Shown here piece by piece: positions 23,900 to 36,249 of a stretch of DNA of 64,000 nucleotides. The position numbers were made by a program, and so were the translations under genes. Source of the DNA: Lindgomyces ingoldianus (lineage: Eukaryota > Ascomycota > Dothideomycetes > Pleosporales > Lindgomycetaceae); NCBI RefSeq assembly GCF_010093535.1, contig NW_022985176.1:435769-499768 (forward strand). Reading direction: 5' to 3'. Under the pieces are notes generated by a model that saw only the letters and a list, made by a program, of their open reading frames with translations, did not search any database and was not told where the DNA came from. Numbering within the stretch: position 1 is the first letter of the stretch; each line of letters begins with the position of its first letter.

Positions 23900-26470
23900 G
23901 TAGTAAATCTAAGTAGTCTAACTCTTTTATAAAGGACACTAATTTATATAAAATTATTAATCTAAAGCTGCTATATAAAAGGGTTTAGACTGCTGCAAAG
24001 ATAATAGGACTCTCTAGGCGCCTAATAGACCCTAAGTTTATAAAAGATTTAAACATAAAAGTTATAACAGCCTATTTAGAGTTAGTTAAGATGCAAATAA
24101 ATTAGATTATTATAGTGTGTACATAAGTTAATTCTTTTTAGAACAGCTTTAACCTAGTTCTAATTAAAGTCACACGCTCTAAAGCAGCTAAGGCACTAGT
24201 AGCCTTTATAGTAGGTTAGATCTTACAGGATTCTTACTAAAAATGCCTAAAAAAAAACAGTAAGTTTATCTACTATATATATATCCCTAACTATTTTAGC
24301 TATAGTTATGCAAATTGTTACTATAGTGTAAAAAGTAAAAGTTATAATCTTTAAAGTAAGTTATTCTCTTTCTAAATAAGATATACCTAAATACTAACAT
24401 ATATTAGCAGATTAAACTAAATTTATTAAATAAAACAAAGTCTATTAGCTAAAGAAGAAAAAGGTAATGCCTAAAGATATTACTACCTCCCTAAAAAGCA
24501 TCCCCACTCTATAGAAGAGTCTAGCTGTGCTAACATCCACTCTAACACTAAAAAGGCCTAGATTAGCTTTAACTAAGGCAGATCTAAGCCCCTAAAAAGC
24601 TACTTTAGTTCTAATCTATAACAAACCTACTATTTCTTATAATCTAGTTATAGCCTTTATAATTAACTTATTTAGTCACTAAGTTTTAAGGACTAGGGCC
24701 TAGCCTATACAGCAAAATATGTACATAGCTCTACTAATTATAATTAAGTTATTCTAAGAAGTAATCTTTATAGATAATAAATTACTGCAGTCCTAGTTTA
24801 GTTAGGTCTAGGACTAAATTAAAGATATAATAGAACTTACAATAGATAAGTGCATAGAACTTAGTAAAGTAATGTAGTCCCTGTTATCCTAGTTTAACAT
24901 AGTAGTAGACATTAGCATAGCTTTTAATGCTAAAGAGGGCCTAGCTAATAGTAATAAAGAAAAGGCAAAAGAGCTTATAGACAACACTAACATAGCTAAA
25001 GGTTAATCTAAAAAAGATAAGAACCTAGAAGATACTAATAATAAAAAGTTTATAGCTGCTAATAACATAGAAGTTTCTACTAACACTTTTTTAAGTTTTA
25101 ACCCTTTATTTATTAAAAAAGTTAAGACCTAATTAGCTATAAAATAATTTTATAATAAACACTTAATCTAGTTAGAGTTAGGCAATATTAGGAAAAAAAA
25201 AGTTAAGACTATAGTAAATAATCTAGGCTACACTAATATAACTATCTCTATAAAAAGTACACTAAAGAAGAGAAAATTCTTTAAAAAGCGTAAGCATAGG
25301 CTTAATAATTATTAGTATCTTTTTTAAACTAATTAGAGTAGACCTTAAAAGCATTAAGCAGAGTTAGTAAGGTTGCTTTTAGTTTACTAAGTTTAGATAG
25401 TTAGTTTATTTTCTAGATAAATGTAAGTTAGTGTGGTAGCAGTTTACTCTAGCACTACACCTACTAACGCTTTTTTTGCTAGAGTTAACAGATTAACCTT
25501 GTAACAATATACCTACTATATAAAGGACAGCGTTTACAATCTCACAATAGGTAGCTAATATAATTAGATTATAAGCTGCACATAACTATTTCTATAATAG
25601 ATATAAAGTAAATTAGTAGCTATACATTATTAAGACTTTTAAAGAAATAATGCTAAAGCTTAAGACCCTAAACACTTATAAACTTTTTTAACTTTTTAAA
25701 GTAAGTAGTATCTTTATTAATCTAATTAGTAAAATGTTTTTTCTACTTTTAATATTAATTATCTGCTTTCCTTTTCTAACTAGACTAGTGCTAATAAGCC
25801 TAATCTATGCGCCTAATTACCTAATAACAGATCTACACTAATTAGAGATTCTGTAACATGCTACTATTATAGTAGCTTGTAAAAGAAAGAGAAGCAGGAC
25901 TAGATATTAACTCTATTAAAAGTAAAAAAGTATTTTTATACTTTAGCTTATAATCTTCTAGTAATAACTAAAGATGTTATGCTAATAAATAACATATAAA
26001 GCATTTAAGATTATAATAAATCTAGAGTATAATTAGAAAAGATTAAAGACTAGTTAAAATAACATACTTAATAAGTATTAGGCTAAACCTAATAAGAAGA
26101 GTTCTTTAATGTGTACTATTCTTCTAACCTTGCACGCCTATGCCTTAGCTAAAGAGTATGCTGGAAATAAAAGTTAGGCTTAGAATATAGGTCTTTTAGT
26201 TTAACTACCTTAGTATTATAAAACATAAGCCTTAAAAGCTTTATGTTATAGTTCTACATATAAGGCAGATAGAATTAGGTAGCATCTAGTAGATCACCTA
26301 CTACCTGACCATAAACTAGTCCATCCTAGAGCGGCCACTCCTAGACAACAGTAGAGGGGAACTACATCTAGGACTAAAGCCGCCCTAGATAGGGCGGGTA
26401 GAGGCTGCAGTAACAGCCCTACTAACGCTAATTTATTACACCCCTATTATTAACAAAAGGCTAGTCTAGG
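23900..26470 (-). pseudogene. Unassigned minus-strand frame downstream of the Helitron gene
   Basis: A single minus-strand frame can be followed for most of this stretch with TAG and TAA as the only stops noticed, both of which arise from Gln/Trp codons by C-to-T/G-to-A change. Recognisable words include EWPLQDGLVYGQVVGDLLDAT-like (about 26330-26270), HRRARLEE (about 26130) and VKKVYKCLGSQALALFL (about 25690-25640). No known domain is identified. It could be a second gene of the element or the C-terminal part of a long protein. TGA is rare in such AT-rich sequence, so the apparent openness is weak evidence. Confidence 0.3.
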
Positions 26471-27069
26471 TTGTAGTTAAAGTTAAAAAAAGGAATATTA
26501 TACTTAGGCAAAATAGCAGAAAAATAACAAAAGTTCTAGTCCTATAAGAAAATTAGCCTATATAATAAAGTAGCACAAAAGCAGCTTATGTTAAAGTAGG
26601 TGTAGCTAATACTTCTCTTCTCTTATCTAGTTAGACTATAATTAATGCAGGCAAAGTAGGTAGTTGTAACATAATGCTAATTAAGCATCTCTTAAACAAA
26701 CATTTACTACTTAATACTTAGCATAATAGCTATAGGCCTAATAGGCTTTTTATGTACAAGAGGGTTAAAAGGCAAAATAGCCCTAGCAGATGTGTACATA
26801 AAGAGTAACATAGTAAGTAGATAGAAGGCAAAATAACAAAAAGTATAATATAGTAAGTAAAAAGCAAGAAGAAAGTATTATAGCAAATTAAAGAAAATTA
26901 AACCTAATTTAAAGGGGCTAAGGCTAGATCTGTTATTATACAAAGCTAAAACTAGATTTCTAGGGGCACTGCCTAAAATAGAATAGCGCAGGACTAATAC
27001 AATTATAATAAAAGCAGACATTACTAATAAAGCAAATATAGTAGTAGGGCAGAAATGTACATGCACTAT

Positions 27070-30000
27070 ATAAAGCAGTCTACAAAATAACCTTAAAATA
27101 CATAATATTAACTACCTTACCTATTAAACTAGGCAGAATTAGAATAAAGATGCTAGATACAGTAGTAACACATAAAAAGGCTACATATAACTAGCTATAG
27201 GTAAAAACAAGATATTATAGGTTAACACTAATAATCTTAAGCAACTAACCTTGCAACTTATTAATAGACATAGCAAAACAGAGTTAAACTAAAATCTAAT
27301 ACTAAATAATTAAAAAGGGTAAGGCATTATTATTTTTAAACACTAACTTTACACGTGTAATTATTTAAATCTAACTATTAAACTTACTGCTAAGTATCTT
27401 ACTAATAAAGAAAAGCGCTATCTAGCTAACAGCAGTAACTATAAGACGCGTGCTATTACACAATCCTTGCCCTAGATCTAGATTACGCAAGAGCATAACA
27501 AAAACACTAACCTTTAGTTATAAAGTAGACAGAGGAAAGCTAGGCAGATTAAAGCTCTAAAGCAGGTCCTTTAGTAGTTAATTAATTCTGTCTAAAAAAG
27601 ATTAGTAGACCTTATTAGTAAAGTAAAACTTTGTTATAACACTTTTAAAGCGCTTAAATAAAAAGTTATTTAAGGAATTAACAGTGTTATTTTAGACTAC
27701 TAATATACACCTTTGCTTTAATAAAGAAGTATAGACTTCTAGGTTAGTAAGTTTTTAAAGTAGATTAGGTAAATAAATATAGAAATAGAATGCAGATACA
27801 GACTAAAACTGCTAGATTCTAAGAAAAAGTGTAACAAACTTTTTATTACGCCTAGCTAAGTCTAATATCTACTAAGTATATTCTTAGTTAGCAGGTCCCT
27901 ACTTTATCCTTATATTCTCTGTTAGCTGTAGAACAGTAAAGTATAGCTATAAATAGAAGTTCTAAAGGCAGGCTTATACAGTCTGTGACCTCCTACTGCG
28001 CAAAACAACAGGAAGAATCTAGGTAAAGTCCCCTCCTAACAGCACTAAGATACCTTTAAATAGGGAGTTATTTTTTATAATATCCTGTAGTGTACAGTTA
28101 ACTACTTTAAAGTAGTACTAGTGCTACATTAGAACTTTATCCTATATAATTAAATCTGTCTAACAAATAAGGTCTGCAGCAGGAGAGTTTACACGCATAA
28201 AGCAGGTAGATCTGTCTTTAATATTAATAGGTATCTTAAACTAATAATAAGCAGTGCAGCTGCTAGGAAGAAGAAGCACAGCAATGCTAGATAATGCTAC
28301 GCACAAAACAATCTTGCATTAAGTCTAAAAATAAGTGTAAATAGTTTTATATAAAAAAGTCTTTCTAGTTCTGCTAAGGCCCTAAACAAAGTAGCAACTA
28401 AATTACAGCATAGCAAGAACAGACTAAGTAATAGTATAAAAAACTTCTAGTTAAGCCTTATTTAGCTTATTATACATATTAGTATAATTAAAATTTTGCT
28501 CTACAGTGTTGTAATTAAGCTGCTTAGCAACTAATAGATTAACAGCCTCCTACACCTAATATCCTTGTAGCATAAGCATATTAAAATTAGAAAGGTTCTT
28601 TCTAAATAACTTAAGCATAGCCTAGTTAATTAGCTATAGGCATAAATCTTTTATAGAATTAGTAATGCTAAGAGGCAACACTATTTATTCTAAGCAGAGG
28701 GGCAGGTTGTTAGATAGATGTTAGAAAAACTTATTTTATAACACTATAAAATTACCTATATTCCTAAAGACTAGGGCCTAAAGGAAGACGCAACATAACT
28801 TAAAAGCAAGTGCTAAATGCTAAAGCTTAAGAAATATATACTACTATAATTTATCTTTAACTAAGAGATTAAAAGCTAAATAGGTGTTCTTAAAAGTAAG
28901 TTAGATCTAACTATTAACTATATAAAGATGTTTAAAACTAATTACGCCTAGGATTTATATAAGAAGCATTTTAAGATAGAAACGCTCTTTAGAGAAAGAA
29001 CTACAAAAGTAGACACAACTAATAAAGTACTAATTATATTAGAACTAAGTCTATTTACTACTATCTTTCTCTAGATTCTAATAATACTAGGTTAGAAAGT
29101 TCTAGTAAAAAAGATTACACCTATTTATATAAAGGGCATTATACTTTAACTATCTTATTAATAATAATCTTTTCTGTTTAACTGCAATTTCCACCTGTTT
29201 AGCACTATCCTTATTATAAAAGGTAACTATATGCTGTCTTAGTAAATGCACTGCTAATTAAATAATAGAAGGCTTCTTTTTATAAACCTTAAACTTTATT
29301 AATTGCTAAACAGCCTTAGTTAGTCTAATATAGCGCATGTTTAGATACTAGGCAACCTTGTCCTTTTACTAGATACAGATAACAACCTAATTAGTGCCCT
29401 TATAAATATACTTATGTATATATTTAACTAACTTTATAGAGGCACAGACCTCTACGTTAACATGTGCGTTGTACTTACATAAAAAGTATAGACTGTAAGG
29501 CACTACTTAGTAATTATTAACTATAACATTCTAACTACAACACTTTATAACCTAAGTTAAACTAGGTTAACACTAATATATAAGATAACTATCTCTACTA
29601 ACTAGAGTCTTATTAGCATATTCCTTTAGAAATTGCTTCTAACAGGTTGCTTAGAGAGAACGCTCTGTAGTCTGCATATAGGGCATGCTAGGATTTAAGG
29701 TTCTACATAGCCTATAAACTATAGTAGTTTTAATAATGTTACTTAGGACTTTATTTAGATTTTAAGCCTTTATAAAAAGCTTAGCCTATATAACCTAATT
29801 AATAAAGTTTAGATTAAGGAACTAATTACAGTAATTATAACATAGAAAGAGTAGAATATAAGCATAAAGCAAACCCTACTTCTAGTACTTAATAGTATAC
29901 ATAATACTAGTATACTAGCTAAATACATAGTTAGTCTAGAGGTCTGCAAGGAGGGAGTTAAGACGCAGCTTAAAAACGCGCGCAACTAGATCTAGCTAAT

Positions 30001-32751
30001 CTAATAGCTAAAAGGACGTACTAATCTCCTGCTCTAACTCTAGCTATTTAGGATTAGCAGTAAAAGTAATAAACAAAATAGGTTAACTAAGCTTTTAAAT
30101 AATAGCTATAAAGTTCTAATAACACTATGTAATAAAGCAACTGCTGCTAATATAACTTAAAAGAAGAACAGTCTAAATTCTAACTAAATTAGCCTAAAAG
30201 TTGTTTTAATTTAATGCATTACACACTTCTTAATATAGATTAGCACGTAACTGTCTCTAATTTACTATAATCTACTATAACTTTCTTTATTTACACTAAG
30301 CCTAGTAGTTAACAATAAATTGCTAGAATAACAGACTATAATTAAAAGGCACAATAAAACTGCTACGCTAGGGAAATAAGTAGAATTAGTAATACTTAGA
30401 ATTAGTTAGAGTATCCTAGGTGTAAGACATGCGTAAAGTACGCAGCTGTAAACTATAGTAAAACCTAAAGGTACCCTATAAGAACATTAAAACGTAGTAA
30501 AGAGGCTAATATACTACATATGTATGTTTAATTTTTTAGTATAGAGACTAATAGTGTCTTAAATTAAAGCTAGGTTAGTAGTAAAAAATAAGATCTTAGT
30601 TATAATCCTTAACTAGCTTATTATAGACTAGAGTAGTAATCTTCTTAGTAATAGGCAGGTTCTCTTAATATTAATTAGCTCTAGCCTGCATAATTAACTA
30701 TAGTTATAGATTAAAAGTAATCTATAATTTCTTATCTTACTTATAAGCTTACTGCAACTACTTATGTGTAGTTTTATATATTTTAATTTAAGGATTATTA
30801 TAATCTGTCTTAACTATCTGTAGCAGCTGCGTAAGTATAGTTAGATTAAGACCACTATTAGCCTAATGCCCTATACGCGCACTGTTAGCCTAGGCAGGAT
30901 TGTAAAAGTACAGCTGTGTGTAGAAAAAGACGTCCCCCTTAGCAGGCTCTAATAGGCTGTGCATATAGTACATCTCCTCTATAATCTAAAAAACCTTTAC
31001 GCTTATGCTACGCGCACCCTAATCTGTTTGTTTGTAGTTAGCTAACATAAAAGCTAAAGCTACATTATATAATTAAAAATGCTTCTAAAAAGATCTACTA
31101 AGTAGGTGCCCACCCTATAAAAGATAACATAAGAATAGAGGTAGATCTAGAAAAGTTAGAAGGTTAATATTACTTATTAGGCAACATATAGAGTACTAAG
31201 GAGAATCTGCCTAACTCTTATTAACCTACTCCTTAGGCTAGTAAAAAGCACTGTAGTTAAGACAGCTACTTATAAAATTCTACATTAGACTAAAGTTAAT
31301 AGAAGTAATATAGTCTATAGTAGCAATAATATATGCCTTTAGCAAATTATTTTATAAGAGACTAGCCCTTAGTTGCTCTTAATCTCTACGCACAGATAAA
31401 GATAGAGCAGGCTAATCTAAAGTGTGTTAAAAGGGTAAAGATTAGACAGGTCTTTATAAGGTTAGCTATATATTATAATAATGTATATATATAGACAGTG
31501 TAGGAGAAGTAGAAGTTAGCATAAAGGACTTAAAAGAGGTTAATTATATATTACAATAAATCTAGACAGATAGCGTAAGAGGAGTAAAAAAGGGCGTAAA
31601 AGTCTTAAAAAAGTCTTAATATATATAAAATAATTAATTAAGCACTAGCATTCTACTTAATGCAGTGTCACGCCTAGCATGTGCAGGTCAGCCCTAGCAT
31701 AGACCTAATTAGACTATAGTAGCGCAAGCTTAAACGCGTTTTAAGGGTTATGCATTAGAGTTAACATTAGCTAATAGCTAACACGCCTAGATAGAACTAG
31801 ATATAAGCGCTAAAAAATATAATAATTATAATAAAGTAACATACTGCACAGCTATGTCTATTGCACTAGCAATAAAGAGCTCTAACTTTATTAGTAGAGA
31901 AGTTAGAGAGAGGTCTATAGTTATTATAGACTAAGCAGAAAGTAGGCAATAAGTCTATATAGTAATAATATAAAGGAATAACACTGTATAATAGAAAAGA
32001 GAGGACAGGTTAAGGAAGAAAAGTACTAATTAAAAAAAGTTAAAGCAGATTAGAGATAGATTAACTTTAAGTAAATTAAAATCCTACCTATTAAAATAGG
32101 GCGCAGCAAGGCCTATGCTACACTAAATAAATTTATTCTTTTAAGGTCTCTAGAAGTATAACCCTTTCTAAAACAGTGTCCTTATTAAGTTTAAGAAAAG
32201 ACTTAATTAGGCTAGAAACCTCTAAAAAAAAATTCTGTATAAAGAAAAATTTAAGCTATCTAAACTTATTATCCTAAGCAATAGAACGCCTTTAAGCCCT
32301 TACCCCCTGTGCAACAGTTTGTAGTATGCAAATATGCTCTTAATTTTAATATAATTAGTATAGCTTTATAGCTTAAAGAAAAAAAGAAACAGTTAAAAGT
32401 GTTTTATGTTAGGCTAATATTATGTTAAGTGTAATCTTAAGGCCTTTACAATCCTTTGTAGAGGTTAGTAGATAACATAAAATAACCTAATACACTTACA
32501 TACATTATAAATAGCTATAATACAGTAGCTTACTATAACTTATTATTATTATAAAGTAAGGTTAACTAAGGCTGCAAAGGTATTAAAGCAGATAATGTCT
32601 AGTTAGGAAAGATCAGAACAGGTTAGAGCAGATGTAGAGCTAAAGCCTAAAGTTGCACTACTGTTTCGCTTAACTAGGGGGAGATCCTCTGGAACCCCCT
32701 TTTCGCCTGCAGCGGGCTTTGCTTGGAAGGTCTTGGCAGAGCTGATTACAT
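27070..32751 (-). pseudogene. Helitron Rep/helicase gene of element D, RIP-decayed
   Basis: On the minus strand the frame probably starts at ATG 32751 (second codon now TAA). The Rep part shows DLVARVFKLRLNSLLADLQ near 29990-29940. The HUH motif region GLLYAYILLF is near 29880-29855, where the family has HxH: both His codons have become Tyr. NPSMPYMQ-like follows near 29700, and SIKLVKYIHKYIYKGTN near 29430-29390. The PIF1-type helicase follows: a Walker A remnant GLSRTRKTFLYK near 28390-28345 (consensus GPAGTGKT), SPAADLICQTDLII, then GGDFTQILPVV-like near 28040-28010, NTVNSLN, and a C-terminal block to about 27070. Length (about 1,890 codons) fits the family, which nicks, unwinds and rolling-circle-copies the element. 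Many TAG/TAA stops make it dead. Confidence 0.8.
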
Positions 32752-32997
32752 TTAGCGGGAAAAATTACACTGTAGAAGTGATTTTTACACCCCCGACCGT
32801 GCGGTAGTCGATCACAATAGGAAAAAAAGAAGACCGGATCAAGCATGTAGCATAGCAGAACGATTACTTGAAGCTTAAAAACAAACAGTAACGCGGCTTT
32901 TTAGTTACCGATTTTCTACCAATCAAATCAATAGCCGGCTTATATCCGGACCAATAGGAGAGAGGGCTTGGCGGTAGAGATAGTGTAATATTTGATG
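32752..32997 (-). promoter_or_regulatory. Probable promoter/5' leader of the element D Rep/helicase gene
   Basis: This roughly 250-bp stretch between the inverted repeat and the inferred ATG is much less mutated than the gene body. On the minus strand it contains ATTGG (inverse CCAAT, 32951-32955) followed by a TATAAG-like element (32938-32943). Inferred from position and motifs only. Confidence 0.35.
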
Positions 32998-33062
32998 AGA
33001 TTTGTGAGGCAAAAGTGGTTACTTGGCATTGCCAAGAATCCAGCAAATTTCGCACACGACAA
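32998..33062 (-). repeat. Right terminal inverted repeat of element D
   Basis: Inverse of 20974-21038. It ends CACACGACAA and is followed directly by the resumed Copia-C LTR (CTCGCGCAC). Confidence 0.85.
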
Positions 33063-33257
33063 CTCGCGCACTAGCCCTATGCGCGACCAGCTTGCAACAT
33101 GCTGCAATTTGCTGCAAAATGCTGTAACATGCTGCAATTTGCTGCAANNNNNNNNNNNNNNNNNNNNNNNNNNNNNNNNNNNNNNNNNNNNNNNNNNNNN
33201 NNNNNNNNNNNNNNNNNNNNNNNNNNNNNNNNNNNNNNNNNNNNNNNNNNNNNNNNN
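33063..33257 (-). repeat. Copia-C 5' LTR, proximal half with assembly gap
   Basis: Continues the LTR interrupted at 20973: CTCGCGCACTAGCCC, then five or so 10-bp minisatellite units, then 110 N (33148-33257). The remaining units, the TGTTAGAT end and about 60 bp of the target element are hidden in the gap, since 33258 is already Copia-A copy 2. Confidence 0.8.
33148..33257. other. Assembly gap (110 N)
   Basis: All N, inside the 10-bp minisatellite of the LTR, as for the first gap. The true missing length is probably longer than 110 bp because both the LTR end and a piece of Copia-A are absent. Confidence 0.95.
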
Positions 33258-35102
33258 TAATAGTAGAAATAGTGTTAAAGTCTCTAAAATGTAGTATATA
33301 ACTAGACTAATTAAGTTTTAGATTTATATAGTACTAATTAATTTCTTTAGTGTCTAGCTTTTAAAGCTAATATCTATTTAGCTAAGTGTCTAATTAATTT
33401 CTATATGTAGGTTTTTTTATATGTATGCCTTAAGTTAAGACTTACTAATAGTAAAAATCTTTACTGCGCCTATGTTCTATAGTTTACCTTAGTATACTAT
33501 ATAATATTAGTTGTTAAGGATAAACTGCTTAGCATACTCTTTAAGTTTAATGCTATAGATGTTCTTTTCTGTTGCACAGTATAGATAAGCAGCAGAGGTA
33601 AAGTACTTAATAGCTTTTTTAGTATTTTTACTCTTTTATTTTATTTTCTTTATATTATGCAAATTATTTTTTTTCTTAAAGTAACTTTTAAAGTCTTAGA
33701 TGTATAAAGTAATAGCTTTACATAATAAGGTCTTATTATAAAAATCTTTATATAAAGTAATGTACTAGTTCTTTGCTTATGTATAGTTATTATAAAAGTA
33801 GTTTAATAACTAACATTTTTCTTTATAGTAGACAAAGCACTTCTTTATCTGTGTACAGTTGTCTTTAGATTATAGCCTAAACCTAGATAGAGATCTTCTA
33901 TGTTGTCCTGTTCTGCGCAGAGGGAAGCTTTCTTTTTATTATGCAGACTCTTGTTATACAAAGTTATATTAGTAGTTTATATAGTATGCATTAGGCAGTT
34001 TCTAGAGGTATTAGTTTACCCTTTAGTCTATAGTAACTTAGAGTAACGCCTGTAGATTACTAAATAAGGCTTTATATAAAGGCTTAATAGTAAACATAGC
34101 ATGTTTTAGTTCTAGTTATCCTTAATAAGCTTATATAACAGCAGTGTGTAGTAGAACATTCTTTTAAAATTCTGTTTTTAGTGCTCTTTATATAAGTGTA
34201 AGCTTATTAATTATTATTTTAAGAACTTTATATAAAGTTTTATTAAAGTTTTATTATTAGTATTATATAAAAGTTATTATTATCTAGTTTATCTAGTACT
34301 AGCTATAGTTTATATTAGTATTAAAGTAACTGCTTAAGGTGTTGTATAAATGCTTTTAGTTATGTCTAGAGCTTATGTTATGCATATAGTACATATTTAC
34401 ACAACCTTTTAAAATATCTAGAAAGATGTTTACATACTAAGTTTCCTAGATATCTAGCTATTAACATAGATTAATAAAGATTTTTATTTTATCTATAAAA
34501 ATGTTATATAGTTAACTTATGTAGTTGTTATTCTTCTTTTATGCTTTTTAGAATTATATAATCTTGTCTGCTAAGAGTTTTTCTTTAGCAGTTTCCCTCT
34601 AGGGTGGAAGTTTGTACAGGTTGTAATGTAGTATAGATTGTACAGGTGGTATTAGTAGTGTGTACAATTAAGGGTGTAGAGCAGGCGTTAGGTAGGGTGG
34701 CATGTATTGTTTGTACAGTAATTAGTGTAGTGCTAGCTAAGGTGTAGGAGCAGGTAATGCTAGTACGTTTAGTGTTGTTAACAGCATTATGTTTAGTCTA
34801 CTTTTATATAAAGCCTTATACAGTAATAAAAGTTATGTATAAAGCCTTTTAAGTGTAATTACTTTCTCTTATGCTATATTATACAGCTTCTAGGCTTAGG
34901 TACCTTTGTTGCCTAGCTGTAGTGTAATTCTCTTGTCCTTTAGCACTTATATAAGCTCCCTTTTAAACACGCAGCTAAGTGCTAAGAAGTCTTATAGTAT
35001 TTATTTTTTAAAATTCTTTATATATAAACTTAAAAGAGTAGCGCCTTTTTAAGTTGTTATATATAAATTAGTAATTATATAACTTATATATAATTAAGTT
35101 TA
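33258..35102 (-). mobile_element. Copia-A copy 2, fragment c (Gag/protease side)
   Basis: Homologous to about 3440-5306 of copy 1, in the same order. It ends at taagttta (35102), where Helitron H inserts; copy 1 shows the uninterrupted taagtttataggctt. It holds only decayed polyprotein sequence. Confidence 0.75.
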
Positions 35103-35435
35103 TTAGCAGAGCTTGCTCTGCTTATTATATTCGGGTTTGCAGAACAAAAAGTTTAGCAGAATCTCCTCTTTTAGACGCGCTAGTTAGTCATAATTTCTTT
35201 AGATAAACCCTAGTAACACTATTTCTCTGTTACCTTGTGTGTTTCTTACATTCTTTTTTAAAAAAAATGTATACCTAATATAAGTGCACTTTTATGTTAA
35301 TTTGCATGTAGTTTGCTCTAGCATGTGTTGTGTAAAACATGTTTAAATTATAGTTAGTTGCGTCTATTCCACCTCTCTAGCTACATTAGTGTGTTAGGGA
35401 TTTGCATCAGCCACGCTTAGTTGCAGGCTGTGGTA
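35103..35435 (-). repeat. Left terminus of Helitron H, shared with 865-1254
   Basis: About 310 bp are nearly identical (inverted) to the end at 865-1254. Both begin with the palindromic hairpin and contain the landmarks tttagacgcgctagtta and cctctctagc. The copy here has little more than one unit of the 30-bp repeat that is present four times at 862-981. Confidence 0.75.
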
Positions 35436-36249
35436 GGTCACGTGCTGCACGTGTTTATCCTACTGCAGTTAAATGTTATTATTATACGTCTATTACCTGT
35501 CTAATACTACTTTGCTAAGCATTATGCTGTAACTATTCTTTAACCTAAATAACCTACTTTAATGCGCTAACTGTTACTGTCTACTTAATTCTACAACTAA
35601 TTAGTAGTTCTTCTAATAGAAGGTGCGTTGTGCTTCTTGTACTACTAAACCCTAGCCTACTAGAAAACGCCTAGTAACCTCTACTGCTCTAGATCCTTTA
35701 GCTAACGTAGAGAGAAAATATTACCTACTTACTAATATTACAAACGCAGCAAATATCCCTATAGTTACAGTTTAAAATAATTCTTATTAAAATAGCGTTG
35801 CTTGCTCTTATTAAACACACACTGCTTATTCTTGCTAAACACACTTTACCTAATCTTGTTAACTAAACAGTGTTTTTTCTTGTTAACTACTTAACACCTA
35901 GTCTTATACTCTTACACTTTTATGTAAATGTAGTAAATGCAACACTACTTTTATTAAAGGCATTAATTAATTTAAGAATAGCGTTAAGTAGAAGGCAAAC
36001 TATGTAAGTTGTTAAGGTAATTTATAGGCGCGTACTGTACAGCATAAGGCCTTTAAGCTTATACTACTATTAAACCTAGGTCTAACTCCTGCGCTCTTTT
36101 AAAATGTGTACTAGTTACATACATTAGAACAGACTTATTAATCTTGTAGACTACACCTATCTAGTAATGTCTCTAGCATTTTAAGTGTTTTTTTTACTCT
36201 TTAGTCCTTTTTGTTATTATAAGGAGATCTTTTTAGATAATTCCTAGTT
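35436..36249. other. Helitron H upstream region
   Basis: AT-rich. It contains a GC-richer palindromic spot gtcacgtgctgcacgtg (35448-35464) and otherwise stops in all frames. It probably holds the promoter and N-terminal part of the Rep/helicase gene, but neither can be located. Confidence 0.4.

Larger units (their letters stand above)
20974..33062 (-). mobile_element. Element D: 12.1-kb Helitron-gene carrier with terminal inverted repeats
   Basis: Both ends read TTGTCGTGTGCGAAATTTGC inward and are nearly identical for about 65 bp (20974-21038 and 32998-33062), then diverge. The target duplication is CT. Inside, the minus strand carries a Rep/helicase frame with canonical Helitron motifs (27070-32751), an unassigned minus-strand region (about 23900-26470) and a GC-rich plus-strand frame (about 21255-22830). 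Helitrons normally lack inverted repeats and target duplications, so D is either a Helitron captured inside a TIR transposon or an unusual TIR-bearing element. A mutated end fragment of the same family lies at 57929-57969. Confidence 0.75.

Noticed and set aside
26878..27066. 62-codon minus-strand open frame (MHVHFCPTTIFALL...)
   Set aside because: Out of frame with the helicase end and without similarity; chance opening in decayed sequence.
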